A stretch of DNA of 35,924 nucleotides from CAYWXK01 sp964462515 (GCA_964462515.1 CAYWXK010000041.1:1-35924); one strand, 5' to 3'. Shown: positions 25,244-34,146, counted from the first letter of the stretch. Translations and numbers: made by a program. Notes: a model not told the origin generated them from the letters alone.

Positions 25244-25598
25244 TTTCCATCTCCAATTATTGCCTCTATTAAGCCAAAGAGCAAGTATCAGCCGGCGTGT
25301 TCTTTCAATGCTTATTTTTCCACATATACCATTTAACCAAAAAGGACTTGCCAAGTCAACTCCAAAATCGTGAAAATACGGAAAGATTGAAAAACTTTGC
25401 AAAAATATAGATTTGTTAAGGAAAAAGCCTATTTTGAGTCAGAAATTGGGATGTCTTTACAATTAACGATGGGCTTTATTCTCTAAACGCTCATAAGACA
25501 CCAAACCGGGCTTTCAATACTGGCTGACATCCCAGTCACAAAAAAATCTCGAACCCTTTACCTCATAAAATTAACGGTTAATAGTTCATATAGAATGG
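25244..25598. other. Intergenic region with a promoter candidate
   Basis: Apart from the promoter candidate at 25331-25359 this AT-rich gap between the beta-helix gene and the cysteine-rich membrane protein holds nothing I can name. Confidence 0.5.
25331..25359 (-). promoter_or_regulatory. Probable promoter of the beta-helix gene and following operon
   Basis: On the minus strand TTGACT (25359-25354), a 17-base spacer and TTAAAT (25336-25331, 4 of 6 to consensus) form a sigma-70-type promoter about 90 bases before ATG 25243. The DUF333, protease and YadA-like genes may also depend on it, since only 55 bases separate the beta-helix gene from DUF333. Confidence 0.4.
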
Positions 25599-26156
25599 CT
25601 ATTGTGATGAAAGATTTGGTTTAGGTTTCATCCAGGGACATTGATTTTTCTGAGGGCAGGCCTTGCACCCGTGCTTAACCGAAAATAAAGGCAGGATAAC
25701 GAATGCGTCGAGAATAAAGGCAGCGAGCAGAAATAACAGCCACCAGGAAAAACTGCGGATGATAGGAGGCACACCAATAAACAGCGGTATAAACCACAGA
25801 GGCACAATCACCCATATATTCTTGCGAAACTTTTCGTTAAACCGATTGCCAGCCTCTTTTTTGCGAAATTTTGCCGCTATCGTGCCATACCCACAGGGAC
25901 AGAACCTTGTGTTCCAGTATGCACAGTAGGGACATATAAATACCATAATCCACAATGTCCCTATGGCAGCATAAACGAGATATGCGATTGCCCCTGAATA
26001 TGCCCAGAGCGGGCTTTCAAAACTTATAACGAAAATAGCAGCCCCCAGAAACATCATAACTATATACGGAAGATTATCGATGAACTCCTGGGTATGCGAG
26101 TATCGGTGCTGGTCAATTTTGAAATCTATGTCGTTACAGGGTAATTTATCGTCCAT
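25599..26156 (-). CDS. Four-helix membrane protein with two cysteine clusters
   Basis: The 185-residue product has membrane segments at about 29-46, 51-74, 114-132 and 137-158. Between helices 2 and 3 is CPYCAYWNTRFCPCGYG (75-91), and after helix 4 is CKACPQKNQCPW (164-175). Both clusters would lie on the same side of the membrane and could bind a metal or iron-sulfur centre, or take part in thiol exchange. I have an impression of related archaeal and bacterial unknown proteins with a CPYC...CPCGYG motif, but no function. ATG 26156 with AGGAG 11 bases upstream is preferred to a GTG at 26228 that would overlap the upstream gene and has no ribosome site. Confidence 0.6.
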   Translation of the reverse strand: MDDKLPCNDIDFKIDQHRYSHTQEFIDNLPYIVMMFLGAAIFVISFESPLWAYSGAIAYLVYAAIGTLWIMVFICPYCAYWNTRFCPCGYGTIAAKFRKKEAGNRFNEKFRKNIWVIVPLWFIPLFIGVPPIIRSFSWWLLFLLAAFILDAFVILPLFSVKHGCKACPQKNQCPWMKPKPNLSSQ

Positions 26157-26212
26157 TAACAGTTTGTCTCCTGATGATTTTGCTGTATCGTTGGCCTGTC
26201 TTCCTATTCTGA

Positions 26213-26767
26213 CTATTGTTCTTGCCACAACCAGTTTTCTATAAAAACCGCAAGGTCATCGAGGTCTATAAAGGCGGTGCGGTCAAGATTTTCCGCCGAC
26301 AGAACCACTTCATTTAACCAACTATTAGCAAAGATAGCGAAGTCCCGTATGTTCACGGTGCTGTCGCTATTCAAATCAGCTATGTTGCCTATGGTGTTGG
26401 GCGACATACTTGCTTCGTGGGTCCCGCCGTAACACCCGATATTTATGCGTCTGCCGTTCGGCCACAATTCAGCCTTCCAACCTGAATTAGGGTCGCCGCC
26501 GTCAATACACAGACTTGTTGTATTGACATCACAGACCCATCGCGTTTGATTTGGCTCCCATCGGCCGGCAGCAGACCGCAGGTGGTAATCACCATTATTG
26601 ACATCTGCAAAACATGGGTCAACATCAATATTGCCCTGGCCGCCTGACCATCCTCTGGATAAAGCGATGATCGCTTTGATGCGGTCGGCCTGACGTTTAT
26701 CACGCAAGGAACGATGAAATTTTTCAAGTTCAGCTATTTTTTCTTTTAACAACGTATAATCCTTCAT
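26213..26767 (-). pseudogene. Chimera of IS630-type transposase N-terminus and beta-helix/dockerin tail
   Basis: The open frame encodes 184 residues from two sources. Residues 1-41 (KDYTLLKEKIAELEKFHRS, then DKRQADRIKAIIALSRGWS) look like the first helices of an IS630-type transposase DNA-binding domain. Residues 42-184 match the end of a beta-helix protein like 23882-25243: DPCFADVNNGDYHLRSAAGR parallels DPLFTDATNGDYHLKSQAGR there. Two dockerin-like loops end it (DLNSDSTVNIRDFAIF and a weaker one). It lacks a signal peptide and the helix body, so it is unlikely to be a working secreted protein. The join at about 26645-26650 falls at GWS, a short sequence plausible in both parents. Confidence 0.65.
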
Positions 26768-26793
26768 ATATACTGTTTATCGGACATAAGGTG
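26648..26793 (-). mobile_element. 5' end fragment of an IS630-family insertion sequence
   Basis: The transposase N-terminal codons (26767-26648) together with upstream sequence on the same strand (CACCTTATGTCCGATAA at 26793-26777) look like the left end of an IS630/Tc1-mariner element. The DDE catalytic part and right end are missing. The exact terminal inverted repeat cannot be defined because the partner end is gone. Confidence 0.45.
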
Positions 26794-26800
26794 CTTTCTA

Positions 26801-26825
26801 ATTGAAAAATACAGGATTTTTCAAT
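26801..26825. promoter_or_regulatory. Perfect 10-bp palindrome just upstream of the giant gene
   Basis: ATTGAAAAAT (26801-26810) and ATTTTTCAAT (26816-26825) form a perfect stem around a 5-base loop (ACAGG), ending 16 bases before the ATG at 26842. It could be an operator, an RNA hairpin in the leader, or part of the boundary of the inserted block. Confidence 0.45.
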
Positions 26826-26841
26826 CGAGAGCTGTAGAAAT

Positions 26842-29800
26842 ATGCGTGGCGTAATGACGACAAAGCAGGCTCGGGCCATGAGGCTTTTTCTCTACAGTCT
26901 TGTCATGCTCATCCCTGCTTCTGCCGGTGCAGGAGAAATGCTTCACCGTGATCAGGACCTGCCGCAAAAGGTCACAAGGTTAGAAGAGAAATTGCACGCA
27001 GCCTTGGACCAGGGGGATTTTGATCGGGTCACTCAGCTCTTGCCCCAGGCTGAATCTCTTGAATCACGGCTTTTGGAGATTCTGCAAGACCCCCGGAGCA
27101 CTCCTCGCGATAGGCAAGGGCTTCCACCGCTCTTGGAGAGCCTGGGCGGACTTCGCAGAGATGCTGCTCGTTTTGTCGCCGAGCGCAGTTGGCGACGTCA
27201 ACCGCCGCCGAGAATTGAACGCTCGCCCGATCCCAAGCTCATCTCGGTCAATCCGGAGGAAGATGGGCAAACCATCATTATCGGTGCACCCGGGGCAGCA
27301 GGTGACACGAGAGCGCGAATAGTGCGTGTTGTCAACCTCTTCACCTCAGATCAAGCCGCGGCATTGGTGCGCGAAGACGGCTCGTTCAAGGTTCGGCTTG
27401 TAGCGCCACCAGGAAGCTCCATTCAGATCTCAACGTCCATGGGCGAGGATCTTCCAGAAGAGTTGAGAGACGGCCTCGCTTCACAATGGGGTCTTGACCT
27501 AACAGGCCTGCGCGAGGACTTTCGAGGCATGATTGAAGGCGACCGCTCCTGTTCGACAGGTCTTATTCTTCCGGTTAAGAGAAAGAATCCTGTCGCACAA
27601 GATGAGGCATGCTTTGTGAGAAAACTTGGGAAGGAACACCTGATCTTTGGCACGGCACATCTTTCACGAACACGCCTTAGCCCCGAAGAACTCGGCGAGG
27701 CTGCTATCACTCTGTCGATACGGTGCGAGTCAGAAGCAGCGGTGCGTCGTCTGGCCAATCACGACTTCGATGTGGGCTGCAGCCTTACCCCACTTTTCAA
27801 CCGGGATGGTAAGCAGTTGAGTGCAATGCGCCTGTTGGCAACGCACGTTCTCACCCCCACGGGCCTCCCCATCGAAACTCAGACCGATCTCGTGGGCCAG
27901 CGCGATCATACAGGACGCTTCCACATGGAGCCGGGTCCACAAGGAGTTGAGACACATCCCAGAGAAGTCCACTTCGGCACGTGGCGCGTTCAAGGGTGTA
28001 TCGCGCAGGTCTCGCTAAGTCTCGTGTTCGAAATTCCCTCCAACACACCTCCGGGGACATATTCGCTTAATGGTCATTTCAACCCGCGCGGCGCCGGTGA
28101 GTTTTTCGGTCTCGAGCACCCAAGTGAGCTTTTTCTCGGTCGTGTTATTGTAGGTGACCCTGCTCAGCCGCGCCTTGCATGTGTGCTGCTTGGTTCAGCC
28201 GGCTCCGGAGGATCCCGCGGAGCAATTGCGAGAGAGGACTGCACCGCGTACAACTTCGCGCCACGGAACGTCCTGCGCCCAGAGAAGCTGATAATTCCAC
28301 GAGATGACGCTCGTATGAACAATCCAGTCCGCTATCCGCTTGACCCGTACCTTCCCTTGGTATCCCTGACCGATCGGCCCCACGAATTTCGGCTGTGGCC
28401 TCCGCGCATATCATTTGATTGCGAATCAAGCAGTCTGACAGTGACCGTTGAAGCCCCAGACGGAAAGACCGACCGTATTGGTCCTGCTCCGCTTGTCGCA
28501 GCACAAAACGATCTGACCTGCGTCTCTCCCGACCGTTTCGTACGAGATCGAATCATTGCACCGGTTGGCGCTTCGTACGGAAACCCCAGCCTTGCTGATA
28601 TATACCACCTCACCGGGCGGGGAGCTTTTGATTACGCCTTCACTCAGTATGGACACTATGTGATTTCGCTGGAAGGAAAGATCAACGACCTCAGTGGTAT
28701 CCCGCACACAATATCTGGTACATACGATGTATATGTTGCACGACCAATCGACATAGATATCTTTCCTGAACCCGGAACCCCCCTCTGGCCTGGGGTGAAG
28801 ATCTACCCGCAGGTGCGGGTGCTGCCGCCTGTACCGGCCGATGTCACGATGAGCTTCCTCCATATGCCGGACTCTGATCCAGCCAAAGCTTTAACGCTTC
28901 GTTTCACAGGAAAGGCCAATCGTTGGGGAATATTTCTGCCATATCCACAGGAACGCTCAGTGCTCTTTGAGAATCCAGGCGAGTACCGCTGCGATGTTAC
29001 GGTCAAGTATGTGGATACAGAAGGCGTTTGGTGGATGGCTTCTCGCCGCGGGGCATCAGTAGTCGTCACACCGAACTCGGATGTCGTCATCCACGGGGAA
29101 CGAGGAAACCGTGTGCCATCCATGAAATGGCGAGCACGGTGGTTCATTGCGCGCAACTCGCATTTCATCACAGGCGCGCCTCCAGATACGTTTGGCATGG
29201 GACATACATGCTATCCCTACGAAGGCGGTGATGTGGCGTGGCTCGGGGACCGGGATCCTGACTCGCTCTTCCCCAACCTCACCTTTGAAGATCCCGAAGG
29301 TGCCATAGCTTCGCTTATCGCCGAACGCTGGCCCGAAGTGCGAAGCGGCGCCGGCAGGGCTGGACTGTATCCCGACTCATTACGTCCTGAAGACCGCCTG
29401 GCTATCGGCGAAGTGCCTTTTGTTTCATCATCCTCCAGAGGGTTTTCCCCGTCCATGAAGCCCGAAGATGTGGACCAGTGGGCTTACTTCTACTCCACGT
29501 CATGGAGACCCGGCATCTCAGTACGATCACACGTAGCGGAAGACATGGTCCCTGCAAGCTACTGGTTCTTCGACGACGTATACGGCTATCAATTTGGTGT
29601 AGGACCGAATGGAGACATGCCTGGAGACATCAAAATGAACTACGGCGGTACGGTCTTCCGGGATCTAACGACAGGCATCCGCCACTACGGTGCCTATGCC
29701 TCGATGCTTGTTCTCATTAATCCTGAGACGGATCCGATTGGGCGACGAGTGATGCCGCCTTTTGATGGTTTACTCCCCGGTTCGCCGCCATCAGGTCCTC

Positions 29801-32487
29801 TTCTTGAGATGGGAGCAAAACGATACGAAATGTTCTTGACCTATGGCGCGGTTGCTCCCGGCGCGGTCCTTGAAGTCGGCGACCGATTCTGTGTTTCCGG
29901 CGTTGTCTGGCCACCAATCAGCGGCTTCGTCCAAGGAAGCGTAACATCTCCTTCTGGAAAACGTACACCTTTCAAGACACCCTCCAACGCTGTTGGCCTT
30001 TTTAATATTCCGGGGCCCATTGCCAGCGAACCGGGAGCGTGGATCGTTACAGCGGAGGGGTGCTGTAACGGAAAAACAAGCGCGGGCATAATCGCCGACC
30101 TTGTGCCCAAAGAACAGTGGCCGCACGGAGGCGGCATAGGCCTTGAAGGCACGGACTTCGTTGTGCCGGTAGTTCCGAGGAACGCTGAATCGATTGCCTT
30201 TGACCTCTCAAGGGGAAGACATCTCTCGCCACCACGGCCTTTCGTTATTCGCGGTCAGTTCCCAAAGGATCTCAGCGCACAACACGTACAGGTACTGGCG
30301 AGTCTACCAGGTCAAGTCATCGACCGTAAAGAGCTACCAGCAGAAAAAGGCAGTTTTACATACATATACGACCCACAAAACCTCTCGAAGCAGTTCCCCA
30401 ACATCGACGTCACATTGCCAAGCCCCGATCCCATCCAACGCCAACCTGCATGGTATGATACGGTGATGTTCACCTTCTGGGCGGGAAGCGATGCAGACAT
30501 TCGCGCCGGCATGGTGTTGCTCCAAGGCGAAGATGTGTATGCCTCCGCCTCAACAGGGATGCCTCCGCCACAGCACGCAGCTAAAGAGAATGCGGAAACG
30601 CCACAACACAAGCCTTCCGGCACGCGAAAGCAAATTCGTCCATCCGCAGCGAATGTGGCAAGCAATTTCCACCCCCATAGCTCCCTTCTCGTTCTCTCGT
30701 CATCTGGAACAACCCTTTTTGCAGCTCACAGATGGTCGGGTGAGGTGGCTCGGCTCAGGTTAGAGCGATCCGGAATTCACATCGACGGCGTCGCAAAGAC
30801 AGGCTGTGAGGTCAGATCGATCGCCCTTTCAGAGAACGAATCCGTACTGTATGCCGCACTTTCAGACAGCGCCGAAATCCTTGCCCTCGAAGCAAAGAAC
30901 TGCAAGGAGATCTCGCGGTTGCGTGTTTCCGGCGAACCATGGGCGGTACTGCCGTCACCCGATGCAGATAGCCTTTTCGTCGCCGACTTTGACGGCAACC
31001 GTATCCTACGTATCAACGCAAAGACCGGAAACGTCCAGAACACAAGTCCCACCATCTCCAGGCCGAGCTGTCTGACGTACACACCGAAAGGAGACTCGAT
31101 CTACACCGTAGGTTTCCGAACTGGGGAAATCACCCAGCTTGACCTTCAATGCCGGATACTCTGCAGGATTCCATCGCCGAAGCAGCTCAATCAGTGTCGG
31201 TCCCTCACGTTCGGCCCTGACGGCACGCTGTATGCACCGCAAACACGATCCGACACAGTTGTTGGGGGGCGCATGTTTGACCGGTCCGTGTTTCCTGTTG
31301 TTGCGGCCGTAGCCCCTGCTGCCAAACGGGTATCCTTGGCCTTTTTCCCTGATCTGCTGGTCATACCACCCCACCGTCCCCGCGAGGTCGCCGTTGACAC
31401 GAACACATTGTACCTGGCAAGTGCAGGAAGCGATGACGTCCTCGCAATAGACCTTGCAACGAAGTTCCCGAAATGGCATGCCACGCAAGTTGGGCAAGAA
31501 CCGGGCGGGATCGTACTCGATGCGTCACGTGAACTGCTCTACGTTCTCACACTCACCGGCCAGGAAATCGTCACGCTAAGCGCACGTACAGGAGAAGTGC
31601 AATCTCGGCTGCGATTTGCACACGATTCGACACCGTCTCAGATTGCTCGCGGGCGTTATCTGTTCGGTAATGCAACAGACCGGCGTTTGACCAAGGATCA
31701 GTGGATGTCCTGTGCTGTCTGTCACCCAGACGGCGATGCGGATGGACGTCGTTGGGACTTCGGTGACGGTCCACTTGATACACGCACGCTCCGCGGCGCC
31801 CTGGCATGTGCACCGCTTCACTACACAGCGCACCTCGATGAGATTCAGGACACATATGAGTTCACCAGACATACAATGGCGGGCCGCTGGTTTGTTCAGA
31901 AACACGAGATGAATGACTACCTTGGCATATCGAACGCAGGATACAGCGGAGATCTGGATGCCCTCGCCGCGTACATCGGGAGCCTTGCGCCGAAACGACC
32001 TCCCGCACCGCCACCTGAGGTGCTACCTGCGATTGAAAAGGGGAGAAAAATTTTCTTCAGTAAAAATAGCGGCTGCGCTACATGCCATACACCCCCATAT
32101 TACACGGACAGCGGACAGAAAGACACACAGGCCAATTTCATCAAGCACAACGTGGGTACATGGAAAGAGGGTGAGAATGAGAGCCTTCAGTCGCTCGATA
32201 CGCCGTCGCTTCTTGGCCTGCGGCAAACAGATCCCTATTTGCACGACGGCAGAGCACCAACGCTGGAGTCTATATTCATCTGCCATAATCCGGAAGATCG
32301 GCATGGCCATACCTCCGATCTGAGTGATCACGATATTCACTGCCTCAGCGAGTTCCTTCGCTATCTGGATCTGGGAGAGCCCAAGACTTCTCAGAAGGTT
32401 GAAGGTATGATCGACAGAAGGCGAGTCGCTGACAGGGATACGTTGCCCGTGAAAGTTTGGGCAGCACACGGATTAAAAACCAGATAA
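26842..32487 (+). CDS. Giant exported protein with YVTN-type propeller and di-heme cytochrome c peroxidase/MauG-like domain
   Basis: The 1881-residue product starts with a signal (MRLFLYSLVMLIPASAGAG from the third in-frame ATG at 26878) and a short helical region (about 40-115). About 1100 residues of beta-rich sequence of no family I recognise follow. Residues about 1276-1605 form YVTN-like propeller blades (for example NESVLYAALSDSAEILALEA and ADSLFVADFDGNRILRINAK). The end (about 1606-1845) has two heme c sites, CAVCH at 1624-1628 and CATCH at 1745-1749, with TPSLLGLRQTDPYLHDGRAP as in CCP/MauG proteins. It should be exported and heme-loaded. Start choice among 26842, 26854 and 26878 is open, since none has a strong ribosome site. 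GC is high (34 of 60 at 27241-27300; 37 of 60 at 31501-31560). The last ~24 codons run antisense through a broken DUF362-type gene, so the natural C-terminus is probably lost. Confidence 0.85.
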   Translation: MRGVMTTKQARAMRLFLYSLVMLIPASAGAGEMLHRDQDLPQKVTRLEEKLHAALDQGDFDRVTQLLPQAESLESRLLEILQDPRSTPRDRQGLPPLLESLGGLRRDAARFVAERSWRRQPPPRIERSPDPKLISVNPEEDGQTIIIGAPGAAGDTRARIVRVVNLFTSDQAAALVREDGSFKVRLVAPPGSSIQISTSMGEDLPEELRDGLASQWGLDLTGLREDFRGMIEGDRSCSTGLILPVKRKNPVAQDEACFVRKLGKEHLIFGTAHLSRTRLSPEELGEAAITLSIRCESEAAVRRLANHDFDVGCSLTPLFNRDGKQLSAMRLLATHVLTPTGLPIETQTDLVGQRDHTGRFHMEPGPQGVETHPREVHFGTWRVQGCIAQVSLSLVFEIPSNTPPGTYSLNGHFNPRGAGEFFGLEHPSELFLGRVIVGDPAQPRLACVLLGSAGSGGSRGAIAREDCTAYNFAPRNVLRPEKLIIPRDDARMNNPVRYPLDPYLPLVSLTDRPHEFRLWPPRISFDCESSSLTVTVEAPDGKTDRIGPAPLVAAQNDLTCVSPDRFVRDRIIAPVGASYGNPSLADIYHLTGRGAFDYAFTQYGHYVISLEGKINDLSGIPHTISGTYDVYVARPIDIDIFPEPGTPLWPGVKIYPQVRVLPPVPADVTMSFLHMPDSDPAKALTLRFTGKANRWGIFLPYPQERSVLFENPGEYRCDVTVKYVDTEGVWWMASRRGASVVVTPNSDVVIHGERGNRVPSMKWRARWFIARNSHFITGAPPDTFGMGHTCYPYEGGDVAWLGDRDPDSLFPNLTFEDPEGAIASLIAERWPEVRSGAGRAGLYPDSLRPEDRLAIGEVPFVSSSSRGFSPSMKPEDVDQWAYFYSTSWRPGISVRSHVAEDMVPASYWFFDDVYGYQFGVGPNGDMPGDIKMNYGGTVFRDLTTGIRHYGAYASMLVLINPETDPIGRRVMPPFDGLLPGSPPSGPLLEMGAKRYEMFLTYGAVAPGAVLEVGDRFCVSGVVWPPISGFVQGSVTSPSGKRTPFKTPSNAVGLFNIPGPIASEPGAWIVTAEGCCNGKTSAGIIADLVPKEQWPHGGGIGLEGTDFVVPVVPRNAESIAFDLSRGRHLSPPRPFVIRGQFPKDLSAQHVQVLASLPGQVIDRKELPAEKGSFTYIYDPQNLSKQFPNIDVTLPSPDPIQRQPAWYDTVMFTFWAGSDADIRAGMVLLQGEDVYASASTGMPPPQHAAKENAETPQHKPSGTRKQIRPSAANVASNFHPHSSLLVLSSSGTTLFAAHRWSGEVARLRLERSGIHIDGVAKTGCEVRSIALSENESVLYAALSDSAEILALEAKNCKEISRLRVSGEPWAVLPSPDADSLFVADFDGNRILRINAKTGNVQNTSPTISRPSCLTYTPKGDSIYTVGFRTGEITQLDLQCRILCRIPSPKQLNQCRSLTFGPDGTLYAPQTRSDTVVGGRMFDRSVFPVVAAVAPAAKRVSLAFFPDLLVIPPHRPREVAVDTNTLYLASAGSDDVLAIDLATKFPKWHATQVGQEPGGIVLDASRELLYVLTLTGQEIVTLSARTGEVQSRLRFAHDSTPSQIARGRYLFGNATDRRLTKDQWMSCAVCHPDGDADGRRWDFGDGPLDTRTLRGALACAPLHYTAHLDEIQDTYEFTRHTMAGRWFVQKHEMNDYLGISNAGYSGDLDALAAYIGSLAPKRPPAPPPEVLPAIEKGRKIFFSKNSGCATCHTPPYYTDSGQKDTQANFIKHNVGTWKEGENESLQSLDTPSLLGLRQTDPYLHDGRAPTLESIFICHNPEDRHGHTSDLSDHDIHCLSEFLRYLDLGEPKTSQKVEGMIDRRRVADRDTLPVKVWAAHGLKTR

Positions 32488-32608
32488 GCGACAACAACCC
32501 TGTAACTGGAAATAGCCATATTAGCCAGCGATATTTCCTTTTGTGTCCGGGAGGCCTGCCTGTCTTCGGACAAACTGACGCAGCGTGTTTTTTTGTTTTG
32601 AACGGCAC
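32416..32608 (-). pseudogene. Truncated N-terminus of a DUF362-type protein
   Basis: From a GTG at 32608 (GGAG ~8 bases before it) the minus strand reads a basic start and a membrane helix (WLIWLFPVTGLLSLIWFLI). Then comes RVLPKLSRATYPCQRLAF, which I recognise from the N-termini of planctomycete DUF362 proteins (the usual form is RVIPKPSRATYPCQR followed by PLAS). The match ends abruptly near 32417, and what follows is the antisense of the giant gene. The iron-sulfur DUF362 body is absent. It lies downstream of, and on the same strand as, the PQQ gene at 32723, so it was probably the next gene in that operon before being cut. Confidence 0.6.
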
Positions 32609-32667
32609 TTTCCAAACTCCACTGTCTCTTCCCTCCTCACTTAAGTCAGATTTTGTATGCGAATTTC

Positions 32668-32708
32668 AAATCTGAAATCCGAAATCCGAAATCCAAAATC
32701 CTAAATCA
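32668..32708. repeat. Short tandem repeat, AAATCCG-type 7-base units
   Basis: Six consecutive near-identical units with a 7-base period: AAATCTG, AAATCCG, AAATCCG, AAATCCA, AAATCCT, then a partial AAATCA. It lies between the DUF362 remnant and the end of the second PQQ gene. Such AATCCGA-type arrays are familiar in intergenic DNA of environmental bacteria. Confidence 0.7.
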
Positions 32709-32722
32709 ACTATCTCTCCTTA

Positions 32723-33952
32723 TCATTTGCCGCTCACGTCAATACAAACCAACTGGCCGTCAGGGTTGTTGCGAGCATAGATTTTGCCGTTAGCCAGAAC
32801 AGGGACAGTCCAGCACTTACCTTTGAGAATTTGAGCCGATGAAAGTTCCTTGAACCCATCCGGCGAGGCCTGCGCTATCACAAGTTTGCCTCTTTCGCCA
32901 AGGATAATCAGCTTGCCGTCGGCAATCATCAGACTCCCTTTTCCGAGTCCTTCCTGAGACCACTTTACCAGGCCGCTCTTAAAATCCAGACATTTCAGTT
33001 CGCTCTCATCAAATCCATAAATGTATCCCTCCCACAGCACGCAGCTATTGAAGTGGTTCCGCATATTTTTATTGCGCCAGACATCGGTAACCTTATCGCC
33101 CTCGATTTTTAATAGCGCACAGCCGTGGTTATACCCGGAGGAAATAAATACTGTATCACCTGAAATGATGGGGTTCGCGGCATTTATATCATAGCTGGTC
33201 TTCCACGGAAATCTCCACAGCACCTTTCCCGTTGCCGCAACCACTGCTATAACTTCGTTGCATCCGGCGAACGCCACACATTTTTCGCTGCCCATTGTGA
33301 AAGGCACCGCAGTCGAGTATCCGGGCGGGCCATCCCCGCTTTTCCATACTACGCTGCCGTCCGCTTTGTTGAGAGCCAGACCTGCTGACCCTGCATTAAG
33401 AATGATAAGGTTGTCCGCTACAAATGCTGAGCTTGCAAAATACCAGGTGGGAAATTTGATGCCCAGCTCCTTGGGCAGATTCTTCTGCCAGATTATCTTA
33501 CCTGTATCCGCCTTGAAGCACATCGCATCGCCATTTTTGCTGAAGGTATAAATGAAGTCGCCATCGACCGTAGGCGTTGCAGAAGGACCGCCTTCGTGGT
33601 CTTTGTTAAATAATGGGCAGGGATAGGACTGCTTCCATATTTCCTCACCCGTCTTGGCATCGAAACAATACAATATATCTTTATCTTTGATGTTACCCAT
33701 TGTATAGGCCCTGCCGCCGCTTACGGCAATCGAGCAGAACCCCGTCCCGAGCGTGGCCTTCCACAGCACCTTTGGCCCGCCTTCTGGCCAGGTCGCAGAC
33801 CAGCCGGTCTCTTCTGATATGCCGTTATGATTTGGCCCCCGGAAGTTCGGCCAATCCGCCGCCTGAATTGTGCCAAAACCTGCCAAAATCGCACATACAA
33901 CACCAAAAAGCACTGCCACTATCCACTTTTTAGACGTCCTTTTTAATTCCAT
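32723..33952 (-). CDS. Exported PQQ-type beta-propeller repeat protein (second copy)
   Basis: The 409-residue product has a Sec signal (about 10-31, ending TIQA) followed by ADWPNFRGPNHNGISEETGW, the same mature start as the protein at 10401-11708. Blade motifs include DAKTGEEIWKQ, KADTGKIIWQK, NKADGSVVWKS, AATGKVLWRF and DFKSGLVKWSQ. It probably forms a seven- or eight-bladed propeller and acts outside the cytoplasm; cofactor binding and activity are unproven. AGGAGA lies ~7 bases before the ATG. The two copies are similar in build but differ widely in sequence, so they are old paralogues, not a recent duplication. The truncated DUF362-type gene follows on the same strand. Confidence 0.87.
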   Translation of the reverse strand: MELKRTSKKWIVAVLFGVVCAILAGFGTIQAADWPNFRGPNHNGISEETGWSATWPEGGPKVLWKATLGTGFCSIAVSGGRAYTMGNIKDKDILYCFDAKTGEEIWKQSYPCPLFNKDHEGGPSATPTVDGDFIYTFSKNGDAMCFKADTGKIIWQKNLPKELGIKFPTWYFASSAFVADNLIILNAGSAGLALNKADGSVVWKSGDGPPGYSTAVPFTMGSEKCVAFAGCNEVIAVVAATGKVLWRFPWKTSYDINAANPIISGDTVFISSGYNHGCALLKIEGDKVTDVWRNKNMRNHFNSCVLWEGYIYGFDESELKCLDFKSGLVKWSQEGLGKGSLMIADGKLIILGERGKLVIAQASPDGFKELSSAQILKGKCWTVPVLANGKIYARNNPDGQLVCIDVSGK

Positions 33953-33979
33953 AGCAATTCTCCTAAAAATAGGGATTTA

Positions 33980-34046
33980 CCCACCAAACGTATGGCGGGT
34001 TAAACGTTCATAATATGTTTTTACAACATTTGGTGGGGAAAGTCAA
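33980..34046 (-). promoter_or_regulatory. Inverted repeat overlapping a promoter candidate of the second PQQ gene
   Basis: CCCACCAAA (33980-33988) and TTTGGTGGG (34029-34037) are perfect 9-base inverted repeats 40 bases apart. On the minus strand TTGACT (34046-34041), a 17-base spacer and TAAAAA (34023-34018) make a weak sigma-70-type promoter, and one repeat arm lies inside the spacer. This arrangement suits a repressor that binds both arms, or a small palindromic repeat. The nearer arm is 28 bases from the ATG at 33952. Confidence 0.35.
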
Positions 34047-34146
34047 CTGCTGACAGTGAGAAAATTAGAATGGGAAGGGAACATCACATACTCCCGACCT
34101 GCCGAAGATGGGGCAAGAGAACTGAATTCCGCATCAAAGCCAATTT

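Noticed and set aside
27423..31905. Many long minus-strand frames opposite the giant gene
   Set aside because: They are typical antisense frames of a GC-rich gene, rich in Arg/Ser/Pro, without ribosome sites or recognisable motifs.
32508..32538. GGAAATA...TATTTCC stem followed by TTTT, like a terminator of the giant gene
   Set aside because: It lies inside the DUF362-type coding remnant on the other strand and has a long loop and weak stem, so it is probably chance.
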